From Poa pratensis (Eukaryota > Streptophyta > Magnoliopsida > Poales > Poaceae): DNA of 64,000 bases. Location: the NCBI GenBank assembly GCA_947311845.1, contig CAMZMU010000069.1, positions 14,278,891 through 14,342,890 of the forward strand. The letters run 5' to 3'. Under the pieces are notes generated by a model. It saw only the letters and a list, made by a program, of their open reading frames with translations. It had not been told where the DNA came from and made no database searches. Made by a program: the position numbers and the translations under genes. Shown here in pieces: positions 1 to 12,800 of this stretch. The stretch's first letter is position 1. Each line of letters opens with the position of its first letter.

Positions 1-1209
1 TCACCCTAAAGAATCACCTCGTCGATATATGGGTCACTCTCGAGCTTGAGCACCGAGAGGTTGTTGAGATTGTGTTAAAATCTGCAATACATGATCCAAT
101 GTTCACATGGTCACTGAGTATTCCAATCAAATACAAAACTCGACCACCACCACCACCACATAGAAACATACATGTGAGGCAAGAAATCAAAATTAGGCTC
201 CTTACCTTGAGGAACCAGTGTGAGTGCGTGTCAGCGCAATATACAGCTCTATCTCCTCAGCCTGGCCACCGCAAACACCCAGCTTAACCATCAGAATCAA
301 TGGATTTGGATACAAACATGCCTTCCCATTCTCGACACACCTCAAAAGTCAAAACCCACAACAAATATGCAAGCAGAAGCACCAAATTTAGAGATAAGGG
401 TTCATATATGAATTATGAATGGGAACGCCACACGACTGCACATACATAGAAAAAAAGTTCCGTTGTCCAATCTGGCAGGAATAGAATTAACGACATATCA
501 AAATGAAAGCATTGCCAGTTGCCACACATATATAAGCTGCTCTTGTCCTTTCCCTCGCCCAGCATGACGCTGCAATTTCATGCATTTTGGCATTGATGAA
601 TGATACAGACTCGTTCTTCAGCAATGCAAACTCGAGTGAGCTATATATTTCAGAGATGTGCATTCAGTCTAATGTGAAACAATGATAAAGAACCTGCCAG
701 AAAAGGCAAGAGAAGCAAGTTTTCTCCTAGTCATCCCCGGATCTGAATCTCCGTTTCTTTCTAGTGAAAAATCGAATAGAATATTTCTTAATCTAAAAAA
801 CCTGAAAAAAAGCATAACAGTACATACACATGTCTACTATGTAGACCCAAATTTTAGAGAAATATTCTTTCATACGTGATCTGCACAAAAAAAAAGACAA
901 ATCTATCAAGTAAATTGAGTTATTTTTTACCTTTTTTAGATTCATGATTTTGTGACTTTTTTTTGTAGCCTACTATACACGTATTATTGAGCAAAATTAT
1001 GCAAATATGTAGATAACAATTACAAAAAAAAATGAAACCGTGAAATACTATTTTCGATTTTTTTAAGAGCAGGAGCACTGGAGTAGGGAGCCAAAAATCC
1101 CCTCTCGCATTATAGAGATATTATCATACATTATACATTACTATCATATACATTATACTAGTATATACTACACATTAAATATGATAATTTGTATCATACA
1201 TTACTATCA
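1..1209. other. AT-rich intergenic sequence, no gene supported
   Basis: No convincing coding region is seen. Short open frames here lack any family signature. On the minus strand, bases 60 down to 4 could read as a C-terminal tail with a leucine-rich look (NNLSVLKLES...) ending in a stop, which might be the last bases of an LRR-type gene. No clean splice acceptor in the right phase is visible, so it is not called. Bases about 1100-1209 are TATCATA-rich, as seen in degenerate MITEs. Confidence 0.4.
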
Positions 1210-1336
1210 TACTCCCTCCGTTCTAAATTAATTGACTTCCATTTGTCCACACGTGGATGTATCTATACGTGTAACATGTCTAGATACATTCATGTGTGGA
1301 CAAATTGAAGTCAATTAAATTGGAACGGAGGGAGTA
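1210..1336. mobile_element. Stowaway-type MITE (127 bp)
   Basis: The element starts TACTCCCTCCGTTC and ends GAACGGAGGGAGTA, a terminal inverted repeat with the TA target duplication typical of Tc1/mariner Stowaway elements of grasses. The two halves are complementary (ATTGACTTCCATTTG against its complement), so the whole element can fold as one hairpin. It is non-coding. Confidence 0.9.
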
Positions 1337-1541
1337 CATTATACACTTTTTGGGTAGTAGAAAAAGATCATTTGAGTTCTGTAAATCTTAATAAATCAGA
1401 TGCATGGATAATTTGTTGAAAATTGCCTATGCATCGTGAAATAATACGATAATTTGTTATGTTTTTTAAAAATATTTTTTTTATTTTTCAATTATACGAC
1501 CATTTGCTATCTTGACAGACAACTCACCGAATCACGAAATA

Positions 1542-1773
1542 ATCCACGGCATAGATTAAGAAATATTCTATTCGATTTCGAGTGCCAGCGCCCGCTCCCA
1601 CGGCATAGCCCGGATGGCTAGGAGGTGTTGATACCTCCCTGCCCGCGAGGTCTCGAGTTCGAGTGCTAGCGCCCACTCCCTCGTACGTACTCACCGAAAT
1701 TTCTTCTATGAAAGTTGATTGGAGGGCGGTCTAACCTTCCAATCCGCATTTTTTTTTATCCACGGCATAGATT
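1542..1773 (+). mobile_element. Au-like SINE with 16-bp target duplication
   Basis: A 200-bp insert (1558-1757) lies between two perfect copies of ATCCACGGCATAGATT (1542-1557 and 1758-1773). It contains tRNA-derived promoter-like motifs: an A-box-like TAGCCCGGATGGCTAGG and a B-box-like CTCGAGTTCGAGTGC. It ends in a run of T directly before the second duplication, as described for the plant Au SINE family. A 21-bp near-repeat (CGAGTGC[C/T]AGCGCCC...) occurs both before the A box and after the B box, so the head may be rearranged. Arm B of the segmental duplication has the unoccupied site near 55877-55890. Confidence 0.75.
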
Positions 1774-2101
1774 TTGAGATCAGACCCGAACGGATTCCAA
1801 AAATTCGTTCTAGCAAATTAGTACTTCCTTTGTTCTTTAATATAAGATGGTTTAGGTGTTGTACACGTTGTCTAGATACATAATAAAGTGAGTGAATATG
1901 CACACTAACACATGTTGTGCACAATATTGAGGTAGTCCTACATAACCGTTCTGAGTACTCGATTACATTAGCCAGGTGTCGTCTGTTTAGAGGAACTGAG
2001 CCTGAGCGCCTAAAGTTGATCAATCAATGATTTGTTCTCCGCTGACGAGCCATCACAAGAACGTTTCTAGTCTAGTTGAAAAACAACGATCAACGAGCTA
2101 A

Positions 2102-3894
2102 TCAAGCGGCACGACCAGCCGGAGCACGAGCAGTTCGCCAGCGATGGTACCTCTCCAGAGCATGCTCCGCGCGCCGCCGAACGTGCTCCTCGCAGCGCAT
2201 GAGCTGGTGCACCGCCGCCACCTTGGCGCTATCAAGCTCCTCCCCCAGCGCACGCTTCGCCGCGGCGAGCTTGGCCAGCTCGGGCCTCGCCTTCTCCTGC
2301 TCCACCGCATCTGCTGCCAGCGTCGCCGCTGTGAGCTTGGCCTTCGCCTTCACCACCTCCGCCTCAGCCGCGGCGAGCCCGGCTTTCGCCTTCGCCAGCT
2401 CGGCCTTCGCCTTCTCCAACTCCGCCTCCCGCTTGGCCGATGCGGCCTCGCTCTGCGCCTCCTCCAGCTGCTCCCGCAGCGCCGCGCTCCTGGGCAAACA
2501 GCTTCTCCTCCAGCTGTAAACGAATAATGTGATCGATTGCACTCCGTAAAGGCACCAACAGATCGTCTCATTTGCTGCTGGCATACCTGCAGAATCACCG
2601 CGTCTGCGTAGCTCGATGCGACGGCATCGGATGGCTCGTTCCCCGTGAACACACACTCCTGCGGCGGCGCGACGGCGGTGTCTCTGTCGAGCCTGCTGGA
2701 GAAGTTATGTTGCTTGGGAGAAAAGCCCGGCGGGGCGAACGCACGCCGGATGATAGCTGTGTGTTGAGCGAAGAAAGAAGCGCCCCCTCCTCGCCGTTGG
2801 CTTCCTGCAGACTTCTCTTTTTCCCGTGTTCAGCTTCAGCAAAGAAAGGTGCGTCGGCGGTCGGCTCGGCTTTCACCTTCTTCAACGACGCGGCCGCCTT
2901 CTCAGCCAGCATAGTCTTCATCATGTTGTAGACAGAAGGATCCAGACCTGGCACTGTAGCACAGAACACCGACATCAGCACTCCATGAAACAGGGGAAAC
3001 AGAGGTGTTTCGAATTTCGATCGAAGAACAGTTACCTTCGGGGTTGGAAATTATACAAGTGGAAGAAGGCGGCGGCGATACTGTGGGGGTTAGCGTGGCT
3101 GCGGCAAGGTTGCTGTTTGAAAGATACTTTCTAAGATCAACGGCGGAGCCGCCGTGAGCGCGGAGCAGCTTGGCCGCCGATTTGATTTCCTCACCGATGA
3201 GCACCGGATTTTTTAAGGAGCTTTTCGACGGCTCGCCCCACTCCACGGGGCAAGGCCACTGTTCCGGCGACGAGAGGAAGAAGAACTCGTGTTTCCAGTG
3301 CCTGAAGGAGATCGAATTCGGACTGGGCGTCCCCGTGAAGCGCAAGCCGGAGCTGTCCCTGGATCGGAAGTAGTACCAGCCTTTTCTCTCTGCTTTGTTT
3401 ACGGCAGGCAGCTCGAAGAAGTGCCGGAACACCGCGAGCGACGGCGGCACACCGACGGAGCGACAGAGCATGAGGAAGCCGACCATGAAGCGCCATCCGT
3501 TGGGCGTGAGCTGGGCGGGCGCGATGTCGAAATGGGCGAGCGCCTCGCAGAAGAAGCCGTGCAGCGGGACGCGCATCCCGGCCTCCAGCGCGCGCGCGTA
3601 CACGCAGATGGCCCCCCGCGGAGGCGTCGCGTTCGCGAGAAGGGCGCCTGCGGGGCGCGCAGTGTACTCACTGGGGACGCCGTGCTCCTTGCAAATCGCG
3701 TCGATCTTGCCTTGCGTGCGCAGGAACAAGGCGAAGTCCTCGGGGCGTCCGCGGCTCGACGGCACAACGGCGGCGGAAGCGACGGCAGTGTCGAGGTTGG
3801 TGGCACTGGCGACGCCGTGGTCAGGGTCGATGGTGGAAGAGGAAAGCATCTCCTCGCGCGACGGTGCTCCTGTGACTCCTGTCCGGCCTGGCAT
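2102..3894 (-). pseudogene. Transposase_28-like (putative gypsy-type transposon domain) protein, frame-broken copy
   Basis: The family is widespread in grasses and its molecular role is unknown to me. Exon 1 is 3036-3894 (start codon 3892-3894). It encodes the conserved N-terminal domain with GAICVYARALEAGMRVPLH, a QLTPNGWRFMVGFL block and FRHFF. An 88-bp intron (3035-2948, GT..AG) follows in phase 1, then exon 2 from 2947, and a second intron from about 2582 to the acceptor at 2515/2514. The C-terminal exon is an Ala/Lys/Glu coiled coil ending near RRRAEHALERYHRW. Two frame breaks show against the paralogue at 56047-57570: one base missing near 2731-2736 (CGGCGGGG against CGGCGGTGG), and a second frame change near 2484-2490 just before the coiled coil. 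The domain name is recognised from memory of PF04195 and should be confirmed by a profile search. A true pseudogene and a sequencing error are both possible. Confidence 0.7.
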
Positions 3895-4961
3895 TTGGCT
3901 TCCGCGCTAGCGCGTCTCCTGCGGCCACTCCTGCTGTTCTGTTCTGCTGATGAACGTCGAGACAAAGGGGAAAAGACAGTTTTGACTTGGTTGATTGGTT
4001 TTTAACGTCTGCCATCTATGTAAAAATTCTAGTACTTGGCAAAAAAAAAATACTATAACTCTATGAGTAGACACACCTCCAAATAGGATGGATCATGAGA
4101 AAATAAAATCCGAAGGTTGCTGGAGGGCATATGGTTGCTAAATACTTTTTGTAAATTTGTAAAAACAAATTAAAGTAGCAGTAGTTGTACAATGTACTAT
4201 AGGACGAGCATTTATAAAAATATATGTCAAATATGACAATATGCATACCGTTAACAAAAGATGTAGAAATAGTGTATGGAGAGTAAAAATAAGGTAAATA
4301 CTAAGCAGAGTACGCTATATAAAAATGTCATGTCATCAAAACTCATCTTTATTGATTACTCATATAATAGAGTTGGCTAAAAATGGCATGTCATCAAAAC
4401 TGATCTTTATTAGTCTCTTTTGTTTCCTCGCATTTAGTGTTTTACCTAGAACGAGGCGTCGAGGCTTATGAGCTGGGTCCCTGCCTTATAGGAGTAGCAA
4501 ACTACTTACGCCGTCCACGAAAGAGTGTACTTCTAACATTGTTGAAAAGTAAAAAAAATCACCGTGTTTATACAAAAAGGCACCAATATTTATGCATACA
4601 GTATAATTATATTTATGATAAAATACATTTCATCATATAATTATTTGATTTCATAAAATATTGTTATATTTTTGTGTGAAAAGGCCAACATTTGTGCAAG
4701 TTCCAACTATTTCGGAATTTCAGAAGAAATAAATTACAATATTGAAATGCAATTCTACTAGCTTGCAATTCTACTACTCACTCTGATTCGTTTTAAAAGA
4801 TGTAAACATTGTGTTGGCATGGTCTCCGAGAAAAGAAAAAGAATTGCGTTTTAGCTTGCAATTCTACTACTCACTCGGATTCGTTTTAAATGTCGCGGAG
4901 AGAACTGTCAAAAATGCATTGTATAACTGGACACGATAAATTATGTTTACAGGGAATCTAT
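3895..4961. other. 5' flank of the Transposase_28-like gene, arm A
   Basis: AT-rich, with no gene seen. It is shared with arm B (GTAGTTGTACAATGT... near 4176 and 57709). A direct repeat of about 40 bp (AGCTTGCAATTCTACTACTC) occurs at about 4760 and 4852. Arm B has only one version of it, so the duplication is specific to arm A. Confidence 0.5.
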
Positions 4962-5138
4962 TACTCCCTCCCTTCACTTTTATAAGGCACTCTACCTATC
5001 ATTTCAATTTTGGCCACATACATACTAAAATGAGTAAATCTATGTACAAAATAAGTCTAGATTCACTCATTTTGATATGTATGTGGCCAACATTAAAATG
5101 TTAGGTAGAGTGCCTTATAAAAGTGAACGGTGGGAGTA
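4962..5138. mobile_element. Stowaway-type MITE (177 bp)
   Basis: Ends TACTCCCTCCCTTCACTTTT and AAAAGTGAACGGTGGGAGTA form imperfect inverted repeats with a TA duplication. The internal halves (TATAAGGCACTCTACCTA and its complement) pair along the length of the element. The arm-B sequence at 58345-58356 reads straight through with a single TA (58350-58351), which is the empty site. Confidence 0.9.
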
Positions 5139-6245
5139 CTACATGCTTGTATTCCTGTTGATTGATTCAGGTAAGCTGAGAACGTATCTTATGCACCAAC
5201 CAATTGTTGCACCTAGGTGCACCCAGTTCCGGTTGACCACCTAAAATATTTATAGAAAATTTAGAAATGAGTTTGGACATAGATAATAGTAATATCTAAC
5301 GTTTCACAAAAATTCAAATGGATATTCATAACACAGATCAAGAAACAAAATAAACAAGTCTGATAATGAATATTGCAAAGTTTAAGTTGGCCCTTGAATT
5401 TGGTCCATTGTCACTATTGATAACAAATTTGTCATTTTCTCTGTTGATGTTGTGTTTCCAATTTATACTTGAATTTTTGTACCGGCATATATTTAAGTTG
5501 TTTCAATGCAATTTTTCTTTCAGATTTTTTAAAAACCTTTTAATTAATATGTTTTGAAATCATATAAAAATCACCGTAAGTGGCATCATAATGCAATATG
5601 TTTTTCTTCTATTATTATGTTTTTAATTCCATTTAATTAAAGGCGTCTTATTTCGTAGATGGCGAGGCATGAACTGGTCATAAACCAAAACAGGGATTAT
5701 CAGCAAAACAATACCATGCAACCTTAACGGAAACCCGACCGTGCAGACTATGTGACGACAGGGGAAGAGAATAATATTGGATATTCTCTTCTTGTTGTTG
5801 AGATTACATTTTCCTTCACGTGCATTACACCGAGGGTAAATACATTTCAACAAGGATTAATAAATTGCAATTTCTATCTTATTTTCATCACTCTTTGTAT
5901 TGTATAATTTAACGATTAAAGTTTAGGGATCATGCACTCTAGAAAAATCCATTTGAAAGTTCTGATGAGCTCTAGAGTTTATTTTTTGGAAGTAGGGTAC
6001 ACCGAACCATTTTTATAATACATAGTAAAATTATATTTAATAATTTCCAAAATTAAGAAAAAAATAACACATAGACATTGGTTAGACACTTAGACATGTA
6101 AAATTGTATAAAATAAACAATTGGTTACCTGGCTGAAAATAGAATGCTACATTGTAGATTTTAAATTTAGCACTATTTTTCTTAGCTCTATTCATGGCCG
6201 TCAATTCATGCATATTTTTCCTTGTGGGTGCTCTATTAGAGCATC
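5139..6245. other. Non-coding distal part of duplication arm A
   Basis: No gene is supported. The sequence is collinear with about 58352-59455, including GTTGCACCTAGGTGCACC near 5208. Open frames of 60-80 codons are not conserved between the two arms, which argues against coding. Confidence 0.5.
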
Positions 6246-6550
6246 TCTAGGAGATACCGAATAACCCCTGGCCCGGAAAATTCCGCAGGATATGCTGTTC
6301 AGGACATTTTTTGTCGGCCCAGAAAGAAACCGCATATAGGGCCGGCCCGGAAACTTTTATCCCGTGGCCCGGATATGTGGCCCCACCGCCAATATATTAC
6401 CGGTGTCGATGGCCGTTTAGTATTCGCATTCGGGATCCCTCCGCAGCGACAGAAGGGGGGAGGATCGGGTGCTGTCTTTCTAGGGTTGCTGGGTCGCCTC
6501 CGGAGCCGCCCTCGCGCGAGCGGCCCGGGAGTCGTATGCATAGGTCATTG
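6246..6550. other. GC-rich unassigned stretch
   Basis: It begins GAGCATCTCTAGGAG, reminiscent of some grass MITE ends, and holds repeated GGCCCGGA words. No matching right end was found. Overlapping open frames on both strands look like GC-rich shadows. Confidence 0.3.
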
Positions 6551-8165
6551 GCCTCTACTTACAAACAAGGAAAGGATTGCGACAAGGCGACCCTTGATCG
6601 CCCATACTATTTAACATAGTGATTGATATGTTAGATGTCATAACTGAGTGTGTAAAACTCAATGGCCAGATTGAACGGGTAGTCCCACACTTTGTGGATG
6701 GGCCTATCTATTATTTCATATGCAGACGATACAATTTCCTTTTATGGAACATGATATTGAAAAGGCTAAAAACCTGAAATTAATATGATCAGTGTTCGAG
6801 CAATTTTTGGGTCTAAAAAAAAATTTATAAGAGTGAGTTGTTCTGTTTCGGAGAAGCTCTGGAAATGGTACGGTATGCCAAATTGTTTGGTTGTGAGCAA
6901 GCTCAATTTCCTGTCCGGTATTTAGGTATTCCAGTTCACTATCGGAGACTAACAAACGCAATTGGTCGAAGATCGCTTGCAAGCAACGTTAAGCAGCTGG
7001 AAAGGAAAATTGTTGTCTCTGCGCGGAAGATTAGTATGCATCAGTTCAGTGCTAAGCAATATGGTATTGTATGATTTCGTTCTTCAAGTACCCATGTAAT
7101 CTTTCATAGGCTGGACTTTTTCCGGACAATATTCTTTTGGCAAGGGGACAACGAAAAAAGAAACATTGACTGACTCTTTGGGATGTTGTTTGTCGACCAA
7201 AGGGTCAGGAGGGCTTGGTGTTCATGACCTCCAGGTTAAAAACCCAGCTCTCCTAGGTTAATGGCTTTTTAAGCTCCTTACCAAAGATGGGGTATGGTGG
7301 ACTCTGCTAAAAAGGAAATACATAGGCTCAAATGCATTGTCATGGGTTTATCGGAAATCGGGTCATTCTTATTTTTGGACGGGTCTTATGGCGACAAAAA
7401 AAATCTTTGGCTTTGGATTAGTTCCCATTAAAGATGGCTTGGAGATAAGATTTTGGGAGGACAAGTGGTTGGGAAATACCATACTCCGGAAACAATATCC
7501 AGTTCTACATAACATTGTCACAAGGGAGATACCATTTGTACGGTGTTGGCCACGTCTCCTCCTAATGTGTTGAACACATCTCCTCCTAATGGAATGCTCT
7601 GTTAGGGCGACTGGCTATGGTCCAGTTATCATAAGTTTCTTCAAATGTAGGTTTGCTCGCTCTATATGGTCATCCAAGTTGATTCAAACTTGTACCCTCC
7701 ACGTAGTGTTCCAAATATATTTGGCAACTAGCTATAGACCGGAAGTTTAGAGTCCTTCTAAGGATGAGAGCACTTGCCGTAATTTGGTCGCTTTGGCTAT
7801 ATAGAAATGACAAGATTTTCAATGATAAAATTTGCTCTCTTATGCAGATCATTTACAGTTGTACATATCTGCTTCATTCATGGTCGTCTCTACAACCTGT
7901 GGTATTTTGCTACTTGGTTATGGAGGTATCAGCTCGGTTGGAAAACACAGTGATGGTTTTTTATTATCTCACATGGTGGGGGTGTAATCTTCGGATTGGT
8001 CCTCCATTTATATAGGCGTTTTATGGGCTATTGTAATCCGGCTTAGCTACATTTTTTATTTAATTTTTCATTGCTTGAGTTGTGTGCACGATATTATGTA
8101 GAGGCCGGGTGTAATACTTGTTATCCCTGTGTTACTTTGAGTAATAAATTTTCTTTTATAAAAGA
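6551..8165 (+). mobile_element. Degenerate L1-type LINE, 3' half (reverse transcriptase to tail)
   Basis: In broken frames it encodes the palm of a non-LTR reverse transcriptase (GLRQGDP, then a stop, then SPILFNIVIDML near 6575-6630), an ADDTI block near 6724 and the C-terminal part. These match the minus-strand LINE at 15345-30650 (for example WQGD, GGLGVHDL, RFWEDKWLGN). The 3' end (AGAGGCCGGGTGTAATACTTG ... GTAATAAATT, 8099-8155) is the same as that of the other LINE, so both belong to one family. It has many stops and frameshifts and is inactive. The 5' end is missing. Confidence 0.8.
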
Positions 8166-8684
8166 AAACTTGTCTACTGTCCAAGGAGAGAACATAAAGC
8201 CTACTTACCCAGACTTGTCGGGACAAGCCTGTTGCACATAACATTTTCCCCTCGTCTTTGTGTAGGAGTATGTGCGATAGAAAAAATTCTCTCACATGCG
8301 GATGCAACACCCAAGATCTAATGTAGGAGATGCAAGTAACGGGGAGAGTAAGGTCATGTACCCTCGAAGAACATGCTCGTTGGACATTTATCTCAACGCA
8401 TCTCGATGAAAATGTTGTCGAAGTTCGATCTGATCAGCGCCGGAACGTAGGTCACCTCAGAGGCTTGCACACGTACATCTCGTTGATGTCCCTCCTTCTT
8501 GATCCAGCAAGCTCGAGGGAGAAATAGATGGGATCGGGTACAGCAGCACGACGGCGTGGTGGTGGAGATTATGGTGGAGTTTTTACAGGGCTTCGTCAAA
8601 CAGTTGCGAGAGGTGGAGGAGGTGGAGCAGGAGTGGGGCGGCGGCGAGGGTTTTGGGATCATTCCCAATGCTCCCGCACCCCTT

Positions 8685-8693
8685 CTTATATAG
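8685..8693 (-). promoter_or_regulatory. TATA box of the BARE/Angela-like LTR
   Basis: On the minus strand the sequence reads GACTATATAAGAAGG. It sits after a GC-rich block and about 150 bp before the conserved GATCAAGAAGG region, the position expected for the LTR core promoter. Activity is inferred only. Confidence 0.5.
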
Positions 8694-9838
8694 TCAGGGG
8701 CAAAGGGTTGCACCCCTCCCCTCCCTAGGGCCGGTGGCTTGGGGGAGGCTTGCCCGCCAAGGCAATTCTAGGGTTTGGGTGCGCCCCCACCTCCTTGGCC
8801 ACATTGGGCCTTGGGGTCTGGTGCGGCTGGCCCATTAGGGATGCTGCACCACCCCTCGGTCCATGTGGACCCTTGGAGGCAGGTGGGCCCATTGTGGGAC
8901 CCTCCTGAACCTTCTAGAATATTCTGATACCATGCCGAAAAAATTCTGAATTTTTTACAGAACCCTGAAATCAACATGCCTTTTATAAAAGTTTACCTCC
9001 GGACTCTTTCGGAGCTCCTCGTGATGTCTAGGATCTTATCCGAGACGCCGAACAATATTCGTACACCATTAATAATTATCCCAGAGCTACTCTAGCGTTA
9101 CCGAATGTTAAGTCTGTGACCCTACGGGTTCGAGAACGTGCGGATATGACCGAGACAACTCCCACACATTGAACGAAGATCTTTGACGGTTTGAACCCCT
9201 ATGTCGAGGATTACAATAATCATGTTCCATTTATTTTGTCACGTTATATTTTACTTATCCGATATTCCATCGTCAGTATCACTATACCCAGTTCAATCTC
9301 GTTACCGGTAAATACTCTTTACTCGTTCTGTAGTAGAACATTCTCTGTGACTAACTTATTAGGCACGTTCTTGCAGGCATTACCGAATGTGCACTACCGA
9401 GTGGCCCAGAGTATATCTCTCCATCACACGGAGGGACAAATCATAGTCTTGATATATGCAATTCAACAAGTACTTTTCAAGATACATGTAAGACAACTTT
9501 ATGATCACCCAGTTACAAAGCGACGGTTGATGTCCCGAAAGCATTCATCCGGTACCCGGGAATACATATATAATCTCACGGTCTAAGAAACATGACAGTT
9601 CACAATAAAAGTCGCGGCAGTATAAACTTAATGATACAACCAGTTTTGCTATGCTTAGCTGGGTATGTCCATCACGTCATTCTTCTAATGACATGGTCCC
9701 GTTTATTAATTGACAACTCATGTTTATGGTTAGGAAACCATAACTATTATCAAATAACAAGCTAGTCTAGTCGAGTCTTACTAGGGACACTATGTTGTTT
9801 ATATAACTACACATGTATTATGTTTCCGGTTAATACAA

Positions 9839-12800
9839 CTAGTCGTGAACCCGTGCATCTGCACGGGCTAGTATTTTAAGACACATATTAATATTATATA
9901 TTACATTGTAAACTTGTTTATTTCAGAAAGTATACTCAGGGTAGGCAGAGTAAACTACTCAATCTCTATCCATCCATATCAATAAGTGAACTTTCAGAAC
10001 ATGTTACATGATATTTATCCTAAACTTATTTATATATCATGCTTATAAAGAGCTAATAGCAGTAATGGAGAGAAAGTTGTCAAAATCCACCAGATTGTCT
10101 ATATACCTACTACTATAGAGGGTTTATTATGTTTTCTCTCCTCGAAGTCAATAACACTCCTCCATGACGCCTAAGAGTTGGCTTGCCTATTTTGATGCAG
10201 ATGGCCTGACTTTAGGTATAACTGGTGAGTTAAGTCTTGCAGAAGGTAACTTGGATGCACACAAAATATATTAATGGCACTTTCTACCATTAGTTAATGG
10301 TTTATTGTTTACATGATTTCTCTCTTATACGCAAGCATGAGAGATTATAATTCCTTTAATACCATTGGACACATGTCCTGTAAGAACAGCTTGGGAAAAC
10401 AATTATGGTGTTCCTCCCTTTTTTTTCTACTCTTAGTGGTGCATTTACATGATTTCTCTCTTATAAACTGAAGCATGGGAGATTATAATTCTTTTAATAT
10501 CAATGGCTTAGAAAAATTATTATGATGTTCCTCCCTTTTTTCTAGTCTTATAGTGCATTGCACAGATCAAGGTATGGTCCTGATAGCAGAAAAAAAATTG
10601 AAAGAGAAAGAGTGTTTTCTTACATACATCATGAATATAAATTTACCTCTTGGTTTGAGATCATCTCAGTTTTTCATAACCAACCTGCTCATGTCGGCGT
10701 GCTAACCTTGGAAAACATGCTTATGTAGGCGAGCTAATCTTGCAAAGCAAACCTGATCATAACCAAAGAGTATGCGTACAACTCGTTAAGTCATTATGCA
10801 ACAAAAACCTATAAATAAGGACATGCCAGTGCATCAATTACTACAGAAAAATAGTTGTATGCCAAGTATCAATAATACTCGGATGAAGCCCAAAAAGACT
10901 CGGCAACGATTTTGCGGGTGTTATGCTTGGCAGAGAGGGCTCATCTTAAGCATCAAACGAACTATATGATTCTTATGCTTGGGATCCGAAAAAATGATTC
11001 TACAGACAATTAAACTTCTTGGACTGCAAACCTTATGTGCACAAAAGTAACTTTATCTCTCTGTTTGTGTCCCTAGCAGCAGAACTTAAATCCTACGGGT
11101 GATTAGTTTTAGTAAGTTTTCGATCTAATAAGATACTGGCCCAAAGCTTTGAATCAACATATCTAATAAGCTGCAGAACAACATAATTTTTGCTAGAGAA
11201 CCCACAGTCCAGAACACACATTAAAAAAAATCAGGAACAAACACTTGCATGTGAATCGTTCGTGCTTGGAAAAGACATAGATGATAGCACAGGAATCAAA
11301 TTGTTTTAGCTTGAAAATCAAACCATTCAAAACGTAGACCCTGGGGAATGAATCAAAATCTGAGATCCACATCGTTGAGAATTATTTTCTTAAATGTTGT
11401 AATTATAATGGAATCATCTTCAGCGCCCTAGGTGACAATCACAATCAATGGGATGGAGTCCTCGCATTAATTCCAGCCCAAAAATAAGATAAAAAGCGTG
11501 TGCACGTGACTGCTCTCAGCTCCGACGCCGCTGCCGATCCCCGACTAGCTACAACCCTCAAAAGTAATCTCATGGGTTCAGCTAATGGATGTTGCTACAC
11601 ATCGAGCTTGCGGTACATATCAATTAGCCCATCTAGATGGCATTGTACATAGCACCAGATCGATCAATGGGTCAATCAGGCCAGCTTACGATTTGCAACT
11701 ACATATGAAGTTAAGAACTTTGTGACTCATAAAACAGAAAAAGCACTCTCCTTTCTGAAATTAACGTGCATGTGTAGAGATTATACTTCCACTACTTCTT
11801 CCAGATCTGAAAGGATTAGTAAAAGTAAATCTTAGCTGCTGATATAGTAGTACATTGTGTTGTGGATGAAAAAACAATACTTTTGTACAACTCAAAGATA
11901 TGATATCTTCAAACAACATTAAATTTGGGATTTCATGGCACATGTTAAATCTTGTCATTCTGTCATTACCAACCAATTTAAGTACCTGCCATGAATGTCT
12001 TTTTATTTTGTCCACAAAAGTTAACAGTAAGAGAGAGCCATACCAAGAGAAGAGGAGCCAATTTCAGAGGAAATGCAACATCAGATAGGAGAGATCTCTC
12101 AATCCAAGACTGATTTGGACTGAGACAACATTAAAGCTGCAAAATGGAAATCTTGGATAAGTAAATCTTTTTTCTTTTACGCGGTTGGGTCAATAACTCA
12201 GCGGTATTGAAGAGAGATAACCAAGAGAAACAAACAAAGCATATTCAGCAGTATTGACAACATAGCACACCGTCGGAATATCTGTAACGATCGACGTGAG
12301 GTGATGAAGACTTGCTGCTGTCTTGTGTAGACTACACAATAATATACCAAAGAAAAATTGAATATAAAGATGAAATATATTACTGAATACCCTTATATGG
12401 AAGTTACTCTGGATGCAAGTATCCATCAAACTACCCAAGTCATATTTGAAACAAAACTAAGCTTCTAGCAGTACAAAACCATTAGAACTTACAGAATCTA
12501 ACAAATCTGATGGTACGGTCGCTATCAGTGATCGCATTGAAAGCACCCCATTTGATATGCCATTAGTTGCCTAGTCACTAATTTGTTGCAGAAGTATCAG
12601 AATACAACCGTATCTAGCATGGTCTCTTACAGAACCCAAGAAATTTCAAATTGATTGTAACTTTCATTTATATTCGGTCCTAATAAATGTTTAGTAATCC
12701 CATAATATAAAAGATAATTTGTATTGCCTATATTCCTATTTTGTAACTTTAACACTGCAGAGAATGCACGCCTTTCAGTATTGCAGCATATGAAAGATTA

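Larger units (their letters stand above)
1410..6245. repeat. Segmental duplication, arm A
   Basis: This stretch is collinear, in the same orientation, with about 55820-59455. Shared blocks include the 3' flank (AAATTTCGTTCTAGCAA type sequence), the whole Transposase_28-like gene, and the 5' flank (GTTGTACAATGT, TGGCATGGTCTCCGAGAAAA, GTTGCACCTAGGTGCACC). Arm A is longer because it holds a SINE (1558-1757) and a Stowaway (4962-5138) that arm B lacks, and an exon region that arm B has lost. Edges were set by eye where similarity fades (CTTGTGGGTG at about 6227 and 59435) and could be off by tens of bases. Confidence 0.8.

Noticed and set aside
4..60. C-terminal LRR-like tail on the minus strand
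   Set aside because: Only 19 residues and no in-phase acceptor. Too short to support a gene call.
1590..1670. A tRNA gene (A-box- and B-box-like motifs)
   Set aside because: No cloverleaf with a proper acceptor stem. The motifs lie inside an insert with a 16-bp target duplication, so it is a tRNA-derived SINE.
2076..2527. Plus-strand frames of 127-147 codons
   Set aside because: They mirror the Ala/Lys/Glu coiled-coil exon of the minus-strand gene. The paralogue supports the minus strand.
3289..4005. 238-codon plus-strand frame
   Set aside because: Antisense to exon 1 of the Transposase_28-like gene. High GC keeps several frames open.
1210..5138. MITE hairpins as microRNA precursors
   Set aside because: Perfect hairpins are inherent to Stowaway elements. 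No evidence of a processed small RNA can be read from sequence.
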